A stretch of DNA of 64,000 bases from contig NZ_LN868538.1 in assembly GCF_001261775.1 (NCBI RefSeq), positions 248,001-312,000 of the forward strand, in the 5' to 3' direction. Of this stretch, positions 28,795 through 39,000 are shown in pieces (the stretch's first letter is position 1; the number at the start of each line of letters is the position of its first letter). This DNA comes from Anaeromassilibacillus senegalensis. Lineage in GTDB: Bacteria > Bacillota > Clostridia > Oscillospirales > Acutalibacteraceae. The notes beneath the pieces were generated by a model. It searched no databases. It was not told the DNA's origin and saw only the letters and a list, made by a program, of their open reading frames with translations. The translations under genes were made by a program, and so were the position numbers.

Positions 28795-29919
28795 TCAAGA
28801 CTTGTAATACATGTATATTTGGCACTTAATCATCCCGTTATACAGCTTGCGGCGGCGGTCGGCTTTGCGGCCATAGCAGTCCTCAAAGGTTTCATCCGGG
28901 CTGATGATCGTATAGCTCCACTTTTGCTTCGGCGCAAAGACGGTTCCCATCGTGCGGTAGATGTCTTCCGCTTCTTTTAAATCCAGCAGCCGTTCCCCGT
29001 ACGGTGGGTTGCAAATCACGTTGCCGCGTTCTCCTGCGGGCCGGAACGCGGTGATGTCCCGCTTTTCCGCGCGCAGGCAGGAAATTACGCCCGCCTTCTT
29101 CGCATTTTCCAGCGTGAGGGAAATTGCCGCGCCATCGATATCGTAGCCGTAGCAGGTAAAGCCCGTGTCGCGCCGGACCAGATCCTGCGCACGTTCCTTT
29201 TCCCTCTGCCAGATCTCCGGCCCCATGCCCTCCCAGCGCTCCGCCGCAAAATGGCGGCGCAGGCCGGGCGCAATATTCATCGCGTACAGCGCGGATTCGA
29301 TCAGGATTGTGCCGGAGCCGCAGAAGGGATCGACCACCACACCGTCGCTGCGCACGCGGGACAGGTACGCCATCGCCGCGGCAAGCGTCTCCTTGATGGG
29401 CGCGTCCGTTGCGTTGGCACGGTAACCGCGCTTGTGCAGACCCGCACCGGAAGTGTCAATCATAATGCTGACCACGTCCTTCATCAGCAGAAACTGCACC
29501 TGGTACAGAGCGCCCGTCTCCTCGAACCAGTTGACATGGTATTTCTGCTTGAGCCGCTCCACAATTGCCTTTTTAATAATCGACTGGCAGTCCGGCACGC
29601 TGGCCAGCTTGGAATTCAGCGAGCTTCCCTTGACCGGAAACGCGTCGTTTTTGCCGATCCAGCGTTCCCACGGCAGGGCTTTCACCCCTTGGAACAGCTC
29701 CTCAAAACTGAGTGCCCGGAAGCTTCCCAGCTGGACCAGTACGCGTTCCCCGTAGCGGGAACAGAGGTTGGCGCGGGCCAGCATGGCGGCGTCCCCGTCA
29801 AAAAGCACGCGGCCATTCTGCGGCTCCACATTTTGCGCGTCCATATGGCGCAGTTCGTCGCCCACAAGGCCTTCTACGCCCAACAGACAGGGCACCACCA
29901 GTTTAAACGTATCTTCCAT
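28795..29919 (-). CDS. THUMP-domain class I rRNA (guanine-N2) methyltransferase, YpsC/RlmL-like
   Basis: 374-aa SAM-dependent methyltransferase, expected to methylate a guanine of 23S rRNA. A THUMP RNA-binding domain occupies residues about 50-155. The catalytic domain follows with DPFCGSGTILIESALYAMNIAPGL (SAM motif I) and NPPYGERL (motif IV). The start at 29919 has TTGGAG at the right distance and gives the usual MEDTFKLVVPCLLGVEGLVGDEL. A longer in-frame ORF from 30114 reads through a palindromic element and is rejected. Monocistronic. Confidence 0.9.
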   Translation of the reverse strand: MEDTFKLVVPCLLGVEGLVGDELRHMDAQNVEPQNGRVLFDGDAAMLARANLCSRYGERVLVQLGSFRALSFEELFQGVKALPWERWIGKNDAFPVKGSSLNSKLASVPDCQSIIKKAIVERLKQKYHVNWFEETGALYQVQFLLMKDVVSIMIDTSGAGLHKRGYRANATDAPIKETLAAAMAYLSRVRSDGVVVDPFCGSGTILIESALYAMNIAPGLRRHFAAERWEGMGPEIWQREKERAQDLVRRDTGFTCYGYDIDGAAISLTLENAKKAGVISCLRAEKRDITAFRPAGERGNVICNPPYGERLLDLKEAEDIYRTMGTVFAPKQKWSYTIISPDETFEDCYGRKADRRRKLYNGMIKCQIYMYYKS

Positions 29920-29978
29920 TTTTACTCCAATCCGGTGGGAACCAACGCCCACGCATCTCCTGATAACAGGTATTTTCA

Positions 29979-30141
29979 AGGGCGTTTCTGAAAACAGAAA
30001 ACCACCGGAAAATTCGCTGAAAGCGAGCGACTTATGGCCCAAAAACGCAGGAATACTGTATGTATTCCGAGGCTTTTGGGGCGCAAACGAGCCGCTTTCA
30101 GTAGAATTAGCCAAGAGTTTGAAGTTTTCAGAATGCCCCTA
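29979..30141. repeat. Large imperfect palindrome, MITE-like
   Basis: About 163 bp whose two halves are imperfect reverse complements. The left arm begins AGGGCGTTTCTGAAAAC and the right arm ends GTTTTCAGAATGCCCCT. Internal matches include CTGAAAGCG/CGCTTTCAG, GGCCCAAAAA/TTTTGGGGCG and GGAATAC/GTATTCC around a TGTAT centre. No transposase is encoded. It lies between divergent genes, with no obvious target-site duplication at its ends. Confidence 0.6.
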
Positions 30142-30205
30142 ATGTCTTAGTAGATAAGTATACCACAAAACCGCTCCAAAATGAACCATAAAATCTTCAT
30201 ACGCC

Positions 30206-30234
30206 TTGCCGTTTCTGAAAAAGAAAGGTATAAT
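30206..30234 (+). promoter_or_regulatory. Promoter of the cyclophilin/ABC exporter genes
   Basis: TTGCCG (30206-30211), 17-nt spacer, perfect TATAAT (30229-30234), 46 nt before the cyclophilin start. Confidence 0.8.
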
Positions 30235-30279
30235 AGGAAAACTGCTTGTGCAAAAAATTTACATCAGGAGGTTTTATAG

Positions 30280-30795
30280 ATGAAAAATCCGATCATCACC
30301 ATCGAAACCAACAACGGCACGATTCAGGCGGAGCTGTACCCGGAGGTCGCACCCAACACGGTCAACAACTTCATTTCCCTGGTCAAAAAGGGCTTTTACA
30401 ACGGAACGATCTTTCACCGCGTCATTCCGGGCTTCATGATTCAGGGCGGCGATCCGGAGGGTACCGGCATGGGCGGCCCCGGCTACGGCATCAAGGGCGA
30501 GTTCGCCATGAACCGCTTCCCGAACGACCTGAAGCATTCCCGCGGCGTTCTCTCCATGGCGCGCGCCATGAGCCCGGACTCCGCAGGCTCCCAGTTCTTC
30601 ATCATGGTCGCGGATGCACCGCATCTGGACGGCCAGTACGCCGCGTTCGGCAAGGTGATCTCCGGCATGGAGGAGGCGGACCGCATTGTGAGTGCCGCCC
30701 GCGACTACAACGACCGCCCGCGCGAAGATCAAATCATGAAAACCGTCACCGTGGAAACATTTGGCGAGGAATACCCGGAACCGGAAACGCTCTGA
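30280..30795 (+). CDS. Cyclophilin-type peptidyl-prolyl cis-trans isomerase
   Basis: 171-aa cytoplasmic PPIase (no signal peptide). Active-site residues sit in YNGTIFHRVIPGFMIQGGDPEGTGMGGPGYGIKGEF (catalytic Arg in FHR, Phe-Met-Ile-Gln), SMARAMSPDSAGSQFFIMVADAPHLDGQYAAFGKV. Start follows AGGAGGTTTTATAG. The next gene, an ABC exporter, begins 50 nt downstream and may be cotranscribed. Confidence 0.96.
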   Translation: MKNPIITIETNNGTIQAELYPEVAPNTVNNFISLVKKGFYNGTIFHRVIPGFMIQGGDPEGTGMGGPGYGIKGEFAMNRFPNDLKHSRGVLSMARAMSPDSAGSQFFIMVADAPHLDGQYAAFGKVISGMEEADRIVSAARDYNDRPREDQIMKTVTVETFGEEYPEPETL

Positions 30796-30844
30796 GCATC
30801 CCCCGTCTGTGCCCGGTGACACGCATTTACTATGAGGAGGGCAC

Positions 30845-32584
30845 ATGTCTGTCTTAAAGAAGTTCATTAAATATTACAAACCGTACCGCGTCGTCTTCTG
30901 GCTGGATATGTTCTGCGCGCTGGTCGTCAGTCTGATCGACCTGGCATTCCCCCAGATTTTGAACTGGCTCACCAAGGACCTGTTCGCACGCGGCACACAA
31001 GTCATTTTACAGACGCTTCCGTGGCTGGCCATCGGTCTGCTGGTCATGTACTTCGTCCGCTTTTTGGGCCGGTACTACATCACTTACCAGGGCCATGTGA
31101 TGGGCGCGCGCATGGAGAGCGACATGCGGCAGGACTTGTTTGACCATTTTCAGCGCCTGTCGTTTTCCTATTACGACCGCAACAACACCGGCGAAATGAT
31201 GAGTAAGCTAATTTCCGACCTGTTCGACATCTCAGAGCTGGCACACCACGGGCCGGAAAACATTTTTATTTCGTTGCTGAAAATTTTGGGCTCGTTTGCT
31301 CTGCTGCTCTGGATCAATGTGCCGATGACGTTGATTCTGGCGGCGGTCACCTTGATTATGCTGGTATTCAGCATCCAGCAAAACAAAAAGATGCGCGCGG
31401 TCTTTATGGACAACCGCAAAAAGATTGCGGGCGTCAACTCCTGTGTGCAGGACAGTCTCGCAGGTATCCGCGTGGTCAAGTCCTTTGCCAACGAGGATTT
31501 GGAGCGGGAAAAGTTTTCGGACAGCAATCTGCAATTTCTGGATTCCAAAGAGCGCAACTATCGCCGCATGGGAAGCTTTCACGCGGGCAACAACTTCTTT
31601 CAGGGCGTCCTGTTTACCACGGTGCTGGTCAGCGGCGGATACTTTGTCTCGCAGGGGGCCATTCAGCTCTCTGACCTGGCGGTCTACGCGCTATATATCA
31701 ACATTTTTATCAACCCGATCGACGTATTGATTGAGTTTACCGAGCTGTTCCAGAAGGGCTATTCCGGCTTTAAGCGCTTTTTAGAGGTTGTAGAAACAGA
31801 ACCGGAGATCGTGGATGTACCTGACGCCAAAGAGCTGAAGAACGTGAAGGGCACAATCGATTATCAGGACGTCTCGTTCAGCTACGACAACGCAAACACC
31901 ATCCTGAACCACATTAATATCCACATCGACGCGGGCAAAACCGTCGCGCTGGTCGGCCCGTCCGGCGGCGGAAAAACGACGCTCTGCTCCCTGCTTCCCC
32001 GGTTTTACGACGTCACAAACGGTGTTGTCGCCATTGACGGGCAGGACGTGCGCGGTCTGACTCTGAAAAGCCTGCGCAGCTCCATCGGCATCGTACAGCA
32101 GGACGTTTACATGTTTGCCGGCAGCATCAAGGATAACATCGCCTACGGCAAACCGGACGCCACCATGGAAGAAATCATTGAAGCGGCGAAAAACGCCAAC
32201 ATTCATGATTTCATCTCCGGGCTGGAGGACGGCTACGACACCTACGTGGGAGAGCGCGGTACACGGCTTTCCGGCGGGCAGAAGCAGCGCCTTGCCATCG
32301 CGCGGGTGTTCCTGAAAAATCCCAGGATTTTGATTTTGGACGAGGCAACCTCCGCGCTGGACAACGAGAGCGAACAGCACATCCAGCACAGTCTGGAGCA
32401 GCTCTCCAAAAACCGCACCACGATTGTGATTGCACACCGTCTATCCACCATTCGCAACGCGGACGAAATCATCGTACTGGATGACGACGGCATTCAGGAA
32501 CGCGGCAATCATAAGTCCCTTTTACAAAAAAGCGGCATCTACGCCAAATACTACAACATGCAGTTTGAAGGTTTGGAAGCATAG
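30845..32584 (+). CDS. ABC exporter, fused membrane and ATPase domains (type I, YknU/MsbA-like)
   Basis: 579-aa half-transporter. Six membrane helices occupy residues about 15-310 (type I exporter fold with YDRNNTGEMMSKLISDLFDISEL as coupling region). The ATPase has Walker A GPSGGGKT (about 375-382), Q-loop IVQQDVYMF, signature RLSGGQKQRLAIARVFLKNP, Walker B ILILDEATSALD and H-loop IVIAHRLST. It would act as a homodimer or with a partner elsewhere, exporting drugs, lipids or peptides. Start follows GAGGAGGGC. Confidence 0.94.
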   Translation: MSVLKKFIKYYKPYRVVFWLDMFCALVVSLIDLAFPQILNWLTKDLFARGTQVILQTLPWLAIGLLVMYFVRFLGRYYITYQGHVMGARMESDMRQDLFDHFQRLSFSYYDRNNTGEMMSKLISDLFDISELAHHGPENIFISLLKILGSFALLLWINVPMTLILAAVTLIMLVFSIQQNKKMRAVFMDNRKKIAGVNSCVQDSLAGIRVVKSFANEDLEREKFSDSNLQFLDSKERNYRRMGSFHAGNNFFQGVLFTTVLVSGGYFVSQGAIQLSDLAVYALYINIFINPIDVLIEFTELFQKGYSGFKRFLEVVETEPEIVDVPDAKELKNVKGTIDYQDVSFSYDNANTILNHINIHIDAGKTVALVGPSGGGKTTLCSLLPRFYDVTNGVVAIDGQDVRGLTLKSLRSSIGIVQQDVYMFAGSIKDNIAYGKPDATMEEIIEAAKNANIHDFISGLEDGYDTYVGERGTRLSGGQKQRLAIARVFLKNPRILILDEATSALDNESEQHIQHSLEQLSKNRTTIVIAHRLSTIRNADEIIVLDDDGIQERGNHKSLLQKSGIYAKYYNMQFEGLEA

Positions 32585-32639
32585 ACGAGTCTGTATTAAA
32601 ACGCGCATTTTCATGAAACTTTCGAGATCAGTAAAATTG

Positions 32640-32678
32640 ATGATCCCCTCCCCCGCCTGTGGCGGGGGAGGGGATCAT
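32640..32678 (+). terminator. Perfect 18-bp GC-rich hairpin
   Basis: ATGATCCCCTCCCCCGCC (32640-32657) pairs exactly with 32661-32678 around TGT, followed by TTTTTATATTT. It should terminate the ABC exporter transcript. Its C/G-rich core resembles the 28-bp inverted repeat at 17426-17483. Confidence 0.85.
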
Positions 32679-32769
32679 TTTTATATTTATCAGAATCTTT
32701 TTGCAAAACATACATGATACAAACTTAATTTTTTGACGATTCACAATATTGCCGTTTTTGTTCGCCTTG

Positions 32770-34125
32770 TTAAATTTTTATAATGCCAAACGCGTTCAAA
32801 ACCGAGCTGACCAGGATGGCGACAATGCAGATCGGCGCTACATATTTGATCATCACCACAAAGAGCTTTTCACGCCGGAACTTGGAGGAAAGCTTGACCT
32901 CGTCCACAATGACCTTTGTTTTAATGATATAACCGACAAAGATACAGGTCAGGAACGCCACAATCGGCATCAGCACGCTGTTGCTGATGAAGTCGAAGAA
33001 ATCCAGAATGGACATGCCGAGCGGCTGAATGAAGTCCCACACGCCGAAGCCGAGCGAGGACGGGACGCCAATCACCAGCATTCCGATCATCACGACCAGA
33101 CAGGTCGCCTTGCGGTTCCAGTGGAATTTGTCCTGGAAAATGGAAACGACCGTCTCCATCAGGGAGATAGAGGAGGTCAGCGCCGCGAACAGCACCAACA
33201 GGAAGAAAACCGTGCCGATGAATCCGCCCATCGGCATGCTGGCAAATACCTTTGGCAGGGTGACGAACATCAGGCCGGGGCCTGCGCCCAAAGCAGATTC
33301 GTCGCCGCCGGAGAAAGCGAAGACCGCAGGAATAATCATCATACCCGCGATAAAGGCGATTCCCGTGTCAAACAGCTCAATCTGGCCGACAGAGCTTTCC
33401 AGGTTGGCGTCCTTTTTCATGTACGAGCCGTAGGTGATCATGATTCCCATCGCGAGGGACATGGAATAAAAAAGCTGTCCCAGAGCCGCCAGCACTGTTG
33501 TGATGGAAAACTTACTGAAATCCGGCAGCAGATAGTATTTGACGCCTTCCAGTGCGCCGGGCATCGTCATGGAATAAATACAGACGATAATGGACAGTAC
33601 GATCAGGACTGGCATCAGGATTTTACTGACTTTTTCAATGCCCTTTTCCACACCCAGCAGCACGACAAAAGCGGTTGCCGCCACATACAGGCAGAACCAG
33701 AACAGGGGTTGTCCCGTCTGTGAAATGAATCCGTTAAAATAGTCGTTTCCCGCGGCAGCCTGCACCTGCCCGGAGATAAACGCCGCAAAATATTTGATGA
33801 CCCATCCGCCGATCACACAGTAGTACGGCAGGATAATCATTGGCACCAGAGATGTCAGCCAGCCCATGAAGCCGCACTTTTTACTCAGCGCGCCGTACGC
33901 TCCAACCGCGCTCAACCCCGTTTTGCGGCCGATCGCAATTTCCGCGATCATCAGAGAAAAACCAAACGTAACCGCAAGGATGATATAGACCAGAAGAAAA
34001 ATTCCGCCGCCGTATTTTGCCGCCAGATAAGGGAACCTCCAAATGTTTCCCAATCCGACCGCCGAACCGGCCGCCGCCAATACAAAGCCAATTTTACTGG
34101 AAAAGCTGCTTCTTTCCTTTCCCAC
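32770..34125 (-). CDS. Sodium-dependent transporter, NSS (SNF) family
   Basis: 451-aa symporter with about 11 helices, of the LeuT/MhsT group: amino acid uptake driven by Na+. Helix 1 carries the unwound Na+/substrate site AAAGSAVGLGNIWRFPYLAAKYGGG, followed by IAIGRKTG. Later MSLAMGIMITYGSY matches helix 6. The GTG start at 34125 follows TAGGAGGGG. Monocistronic; the substrate cannot be inferred. Confidence 0.94.
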   Translation of the reverse strand: MGKERSSFSSKIGFVLAAAGSAVGLGNIWRFPYLAAKYGGGIFLLVYIILAVTFGFSLMIAEIAIGRKTGLSAVGAYGALSKKCGFMGWLTSLVPMIILPYYCVIGGWVIKYFAAFISGQVQAAAGNDYFNGFISQTGQPLFWFCLYVAATAFVVLLGVEKGIEKVSKILMPVLIVLSIIVCIYSMTMPGALEGVKYYLLPDFSKFSITTVLAALGQLFYSMSLAMGIMITYGSYMKKDANLESSVGQIELFDTGIAFIAGMMIIPAVFAFSGGDESALGAGPGLMFVTLPKVFASMPMGGFIGTVFFLLVLFAALTSSISLMETVVSIFQDKFHWNRKATCLVVMIGMLVIGVPSSLGFGVWDFIQPLGMSILDFFDFISNSVLMPIVAFLTCIFVGYIIKTKVIVDEVKLSSKFRREKLFVVMIKYVAPICIVAILVSSVLNAFGIIKI

Positions 34126-34358
34126 TGAATCCCCTCCTATATTTTTTGCTGTTCAAAAACAACAGCATGCGCAGGTTTTTATTATGCCATAGATTGCACA
34201 ATTTTTCAACCTGAAGTTATCCTTTTCTTGTATTTTTTTCGTTTCTCAGACGACATTTGTATCCTTCTATCCAAATATGATTCCCTTTTCAGGCCCCTTC
34301 TTTAAACAAAGCGCAAATCCGTTTAAACAGAATATACATCGAATCTCCCTCTCATAAC

Positions 34359-34392
34359 AAAAAATCGACCCTGCATCTCTGCAAAGCCGATT
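34359..34392 (-). terminator. Terminator after degV
   Basis: Minus strand: ATCGGCTTTGCA pairs imperfectly with TGCAGGGTCGAT, followed by TTTTTTG. It lies about 30 nt after the stop. Confidence 0.7.
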
Positions 34393-34417
34393 ATTTTATA
34401 AACTCAAAAGCGCCCGC

Positions 34418-35260
34418 TTATTTTTTAATATAGGCGATGAAATGCGCACCGGGGCCGGTATGTGTCCCGATGACACATCCAACGGGGCTGGTATAAATAC
34501 GCACACCGGTCAGCTTTTCTTCAATAAACTTCTGGAAAGGCGCCATGGTTTCCGCGCTGCCGGCATAACCGATGTAAACCGGATGCTGCTGGTCGACGCC
34601 GCCGTTTTTCTCCACCAGACCGAGTAAATCCTCAAACGCTTTCTGCATGCCGCGCGGCTTGCCCTGCACGGCCACCACGCCGTCTTCCAGGCCGATCAAC
34701 GGCTTAATTCCCATCAGGGTTCCGGCAAATGCCGCCGTTTTGGTCAGACGGCCACCCTTTTTCAGATACTCCAGCGTGTCCGCCGCAATGTGCAGGCAAA
34801 CCTTGTTCTTTGCCGCTTCTACTTCCTCCACAATCTCCTGCGCAGACTTGCCCGCATCGCGCATGGAAACAGCGATATCGATCAGAAGATGCATACCGAT
34901 CGTCGCATTCAAGCTATCGACAATATAGACTTCCGGATAGCCGCAGGCTTCTTTGGCAATGTTGGCACTCTGCACCGTTCCGCTCAGTTTGCTGGAAATG
35001 AAAATTCCCACAACGCTGTCGCCCGCCGCCTGCGCTTCTTTAAAATATTTCTTAAATGCATCCGGCGAGGGCTGGCTGGTAGAAGGCAGTTCCTTGCACT
35101 CCGTCAGCTTTTGATAAAACTCTTCTGTCTGCAAGGTCACGCCGTCCAGATACTCGCCGTCCTCAAAGACCACCTTCAGAGGAACGATGGTCAAGCCCAT
35201 TTTTTGTGCCTGTTCCTGTGTAATGTCCGATGTGGAATCTGTAAGAATTCTGATTGCCAT
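34418..35260 (-). CDS. DegV family fatty-acid-binding protein
   Basis: 280 aa. The N-terminus MAIRILTDSTSDIT is the DegV signature, with LPSTSQPSPDAF (family motif TSQP) and SSKLSGTVQSAN. Members (FakB) hold a fatty acid for phosphorylation by the FakA kinase. The start at 35260 (GGGTGG) is preferred over 35302, which would add 14 poorly conserved residues. It lies 82 nt after a MarR-type regulator and probably shares its transcript. Confidence 0.94.
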   Translation of the reverse strand: MAIRILTDSTSDITQEQAQKMGLTIVPLKVVFEDGEYLDGVTLQTEEFYQKLTECKELPSTSQPSPDAFKKYFKEAQAAGDSVVGIFISSKLSGTVQSANIAKEACGYPEVYIVDSLNATIGMHLLIDIAVSMRDAGKSAQEIVEEVEAAKNKVCLHIAADTLEYLKKGGRLTKTAAFAGTLMGIKPLIGLEDGVVAVQGKPRGMQKAFEDLLGLVEKNGGVDQQHPVYIGYAGSAETMAPFQKFIEEKLTGVRIYTSPVGCVIGTHTGPGAHFIAYIKK

Positions 35261-35342
35261 GGTTGTACCACCCTTTTTATTAAAATTCAATCTATGAAAC
35301 AAAACAGACTGTTTCCCGCAGGAAGCCCTCTGTTTTGGTTTT

Positions 35343-35765
35343 CTACATCAACTCTTTTGACATAATGGTCAGCATCCGCTCAAACTGCCTGGCCTCTTCT
35401 TCGGTAAACCGTTCGCGGATCCGGCCCATCACCTCTTTAATATAGGTATCGTTGACCTGGTAATAATCCCGAAATTTTGCCGTCACTTCCAAATGGTACT
35501 CGCGCTTGTCCGATGTGGAATTCACTTTATTGACATACCCTTTTTTGACCAGGGAATTGACTTTATAAGTGGCATTCGGCTGCGAGATGTGGATAAAATC
35601 GGCAAACTCCCGGATGGTGGGACGCCCCAGCGCGTAAATGACCTCAACGGAAAAAACCTCCGTTGCGCTCAGTGAAAGCTTGCGCTCTCCTACCCGCCGG
35701 AAGACACTCTTATAAAAATTCAGCTTGAACTTCATGTAGATCTCATTAAAAACGGCTTCCAGCAT
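35343..35765 (-). CDS. MarR family transcriptional regulator
   Basis: 140-aa winged-helix protein. The recognition region is PTIREFADFIHISQPNATYKVNSLVKKGYVNKVNSTSDKREYHLEVT, with a beta-wing including DKRE. This is the MarR subgroup that includes FabT-like lipid regulators, which would fit the adjacent degV (inference). Start follows TAGGGGCG. Its strong promoter contains an AT-rich dyad, so autoregulation is likely. Confidence 0.9.
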   Translation of the reverse strand: MLEAVFNEIYMKFKLNFYKSVFRRVGERKLSLSATEVFSVEVIYALGRPTIREFADFIHISQPNATYKVNSLVKKGYVNKVNSTSDKREYHLEVTAKFRDYYQVNDTYIKEVMGRIRERFTEEEARQFERMLTIMSKELM

Positions 35766-35788
35766 GGCTACGCCCCTATATCCAATAA

Positions 35789-35835
35789 TTAAAAAATTTT
35801 AAGTATTATTTTACCACAGATCATTATTTTGTCAA
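35789..35835 (-). promoter_or_regulatory. Promoter and possible operator of the MarR/degV genes
   Basis: Minus strand: -35 TTGACA (35830-35835), 16-nt spacer, -10 TAAAAT (35808-35813). An AT-rich near-palindrome, TTAAAATTTTTTAA (35789-35802), lies at the transcription start, where a MarR protein could bind. Confidence 0.7.
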
Positions 35836-36081
35836 CACCCCGCTTTCTGTATCCACGCCTTTTTATCCCTGCCAAAAGCCATCGATTTGCACGTTTACCT
35901 TCAAAATGGACATTGGATCGCTTTTATTTTACATGATGCAGCTGCTGGACACGCTCCTTTTTTGTCAAACAGTACCAGAAATTATTTTTCTGATCCATTT
36001 ACAGAAACAAGGACCGCACCCTCAGCTGCTGCCAAGGGTGCGGTCCTGTTATTCAGGTTGTCAATCGATTCGTCTGGAAAC
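35836..36081. other. Intergenic region between marR and the first giant GH2 gene
   Basis: Apart from the terminator at 36010-36047 nothing convincing is seen. The only ORFs here are chance frames. Confidence 0.4.
36010..36047 (-). terminator. Terminator of the 2962-aa GH2 gene
   Basis: GGACCGCACCCT (36011-36022) pairs perfectly with AGGGTGCGGTCC (36035-36046); the minus-strand tail is TTGTTTCTG. Confidence 0.75.
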
Positions 36082-39000
36082 TCAGCCGATGGTTACCACG
36101 CAGTGCTTCTGCGGATTCTGGCCCAGCAGAGTTGTGTACACGCCCGTGCTCTCGCCCGGCTTGCCGGTCGCCCACACTCTGTAGTAGTAATCGTTGCCGA
36201 TCTTCGCTACAAACTGCGTCTTCAATACGCCGCCGTTGCCTACGGTGAAGCTCGGTACCGTATTTGCATTGCCGTTGACCACCGTCATCTTGAAGCAGTA
36301 CGCGCTGCCTCTCTTCAGTACAAACGGAAGCGTTGTGTCGGAACGGACGCTCGCCTGTACGGTTACGCCCTGCGCCGCCGCTACCAGCGGGGAAGTCTGT
36401 GCCGACGCTGTGCCCGCGCCGCCGTAGCTGTTGCCGGAAGAGCCGGAATTACCGCCGGACGGCTTGCTGCTGTTGTGGTTGTCATGCAGCTTATCCCACG
36501 CATCCTGCAATCCGTCACACGCGCTGTCCACGTCTGCCTGCGTCGCCAGCGGATTGTTCATAGCATTCTCCGCGATGGCGCGTCTGGCCAGATAATACGC
36601 TACCTTTGCCGCCGGATAGCCGCTCAGGTCCACATTCGCCGTGCGGTCCAGGATCGCCTTCAGCGCATCCTTGTTCGGAATCTTCTGCAGGCTGGCAATC
36701 GCTACGGTCAGCGTCTTCGCCGCCGCGTCGATCTGTGCCTGTGTCGCGTCCGCCGGCAGTTCTCTTGCCGCCTTCAGCGCTTCCTTGAAGGCATCCTGTC
36801 CAATCGGCAGGTACTCGCTGTCAAGTACGCTTTCGATTCTCTCCGCCTCTTCCAGAAGCTTCTGGAGCCCGCTCCAGTTCGCCGTTACAAGCTTCAACTC
36901 CATGATCGCGTCATACAGGGCTTCTGTCGCTGTCTTGACGTCGTTCTCCAGCGCGTTCTTGTCCTGCTCCACAACCTTGGCTTCGCTCAGCTTTGCCTGC
37001 ATGGCCGCCCAGCTTGCCGCGGTGTAATTCGCCTCCTGAAGGCCTTCCGCAATCGCGATCATGTCGCGCAGGTCTTCCTTGTCACCCGCACGGAACTCCA
37101 GGTAATGGATCATGTGCAGCAGGTCGCTCCACGCCTTGTTGATCTCCGCCTGTGTCGCGGTCGCGTCCTCATTCACAGCCTTTGCTGTGTTGTACGCCGC
37201 TATGAACTGCGTCTTCACATCCGGCACCAGAACTTCCACGTCGCCCGCGTCGATGCGCTCCTTCGCGTAATCGACAATCAGGCCCAGGACGCTCTTGTCC
37301 GTCACTTCAAACGTGAAGTGCAGTGCGGCCTCTTCTTTGCCCATGGTGAAATCATAGTTGTAGGTGCTGCCGCTGATCATTGCCGGCTCCGCATCGCCCA
37401 CTGTGACGGAGCGGAACATCCGGCCGCTGAGACGCGGCTCAAAGGTGAACCGGTACGCGGTTCCCTCTTCCGCTTTCTGCACCTGGTATCTGCCGATCTT
37501 ATCCGCAATCGGCTGTGCTTCTCCATTGACCTTCAGCGTCACATTGGAGCCATAGGTCACCGTCAGAGCCTGCGGCTCTTCCGGTCCGGCCGCTTTCACG
37601 GTCACATTACAGGTTGCGCTGTAATCGCCATCCACTGTGCGAACGGTGACCACCGTGGTTCCTGATTTCTTCGCTGTGACAACGCCGTCCTCCACGGTTG
37701 CAACCGTCGGGTCTTCGGACGTCCATGTGACGTTCTTGTTCGTCGCATTTTCCGGCAGAACCGTCGCGGTCAACGTATCCGTTGCGCCCTTTTCCAAAGT
37801 CAGGTTTGTCTTGTCCAGCGTGACGCCCGTCACAGCCACGGTCTTTACGACCACAGCGAACTGGCCCATCCACTCGGCGCTCGTGCCGAGCTTTGCCACG
37901 CCGTCTGCGCCCAGCAGGACCGCGTAGTTCATCGTCTGCACCGGTGTGCAGTCTTCCACTTCATAGCCGCTGTTCATCGTAACCTTGATGTTGCGCTGTG
38001 TCAGGTCCTTCACCTGGAACCGGCTGGAATCCGTGTAGGAATCCACCGTGAAGGTGAAGAAGCCGATCTCCTGCCTCTCCAGGTTTTGCGCTACGATCGG
38101 AATCGTAATCACATTCTCCGTGAAGTCGCGCAGCGGCAGAACCAATGTCTGGTTGTTTCCAACCATGTCCGCTGTCGGGACAATTGCCGGGATATCCACC
38201 GGCGGCAGTTTGGAGGTGATACAGCCGATATTCGTGCCGACCTTGACCTCTTCGCCATTGTAGATGAATTTGCACTTGCCGTAGTTGTCGCAGCTGACCT
38301 TCTTGCCGTTGACCGTCAGCCAATAGCCGTAGTCACTGGTCGCGCCACTTCCCCACTTCTTACCGTACTCGTAGCCGAGCTGCAGGCTGTCTCCTACCTT
38401 TACATCCACTTCAAAGCTTGTTTGCAGCAGGCCGCCCACGTTGCTCAGCAACACTGTATAGTGGACAAGCTTTTCTTCCGGCTCTTCCGCCTTATCGACG
38501 TCCTTGCCGACGCCAACGCCGCACAGAACCGGCAGACCGTTGTTTTTCTCCGCATCAAAGCCCCAGTCTGCACAGTACTTGGGCAGAGTAGGTTTCTTTT
38601 CATTCAACAGCAGGGCAAACGAGAGCTTTTGCATATCCGCAGGCGCCATTGCTGTTGGCTCTCCCGCTTTGGGAGTCCCCCAACCGTTAAATGCCGCAGC
38701 CGCAGCCTGGTTCCAATAGCAGTCCGTAAAGGATACGCCGTTCGCGTTGCCGACGAATCCGCCGACCTTCCCGGCCTCGCCCTTCACCGTGCCGGTGGAG
38801 TAACAGTTGACCAAGTTTGCGACGTTGCCCTGGCCGATCAGGCCGCCCGCCTCCTTGGTGCCGCCCACTTCGCCGGTCGCGTAGCAGTTGACAATCGCGC
38901 TGTCCCCGCTCCTTCCCACCAGTCCGCCGAACGCACGTCCCGCGCCGATTACATCGCCGGTCGCGTAACAGTTGGTCAGGCCGCCCTTTGCGTTGATCTT

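Noticed and set aside
29920..30114. A 65-residue N-terminal extension of the methyltransferase
   Set aside because: It would translate the palindromic element and has no ribosome site; the start at 29919 has both family conservation and GGAG.
36082..36360. LPXTG sorting signal, SLH repeats or dockerin at the end of the giant GH2 proteins
   Set aside because: None is present; both proteins end in CVVTIG without a hydrophobic helix or a basic tail.
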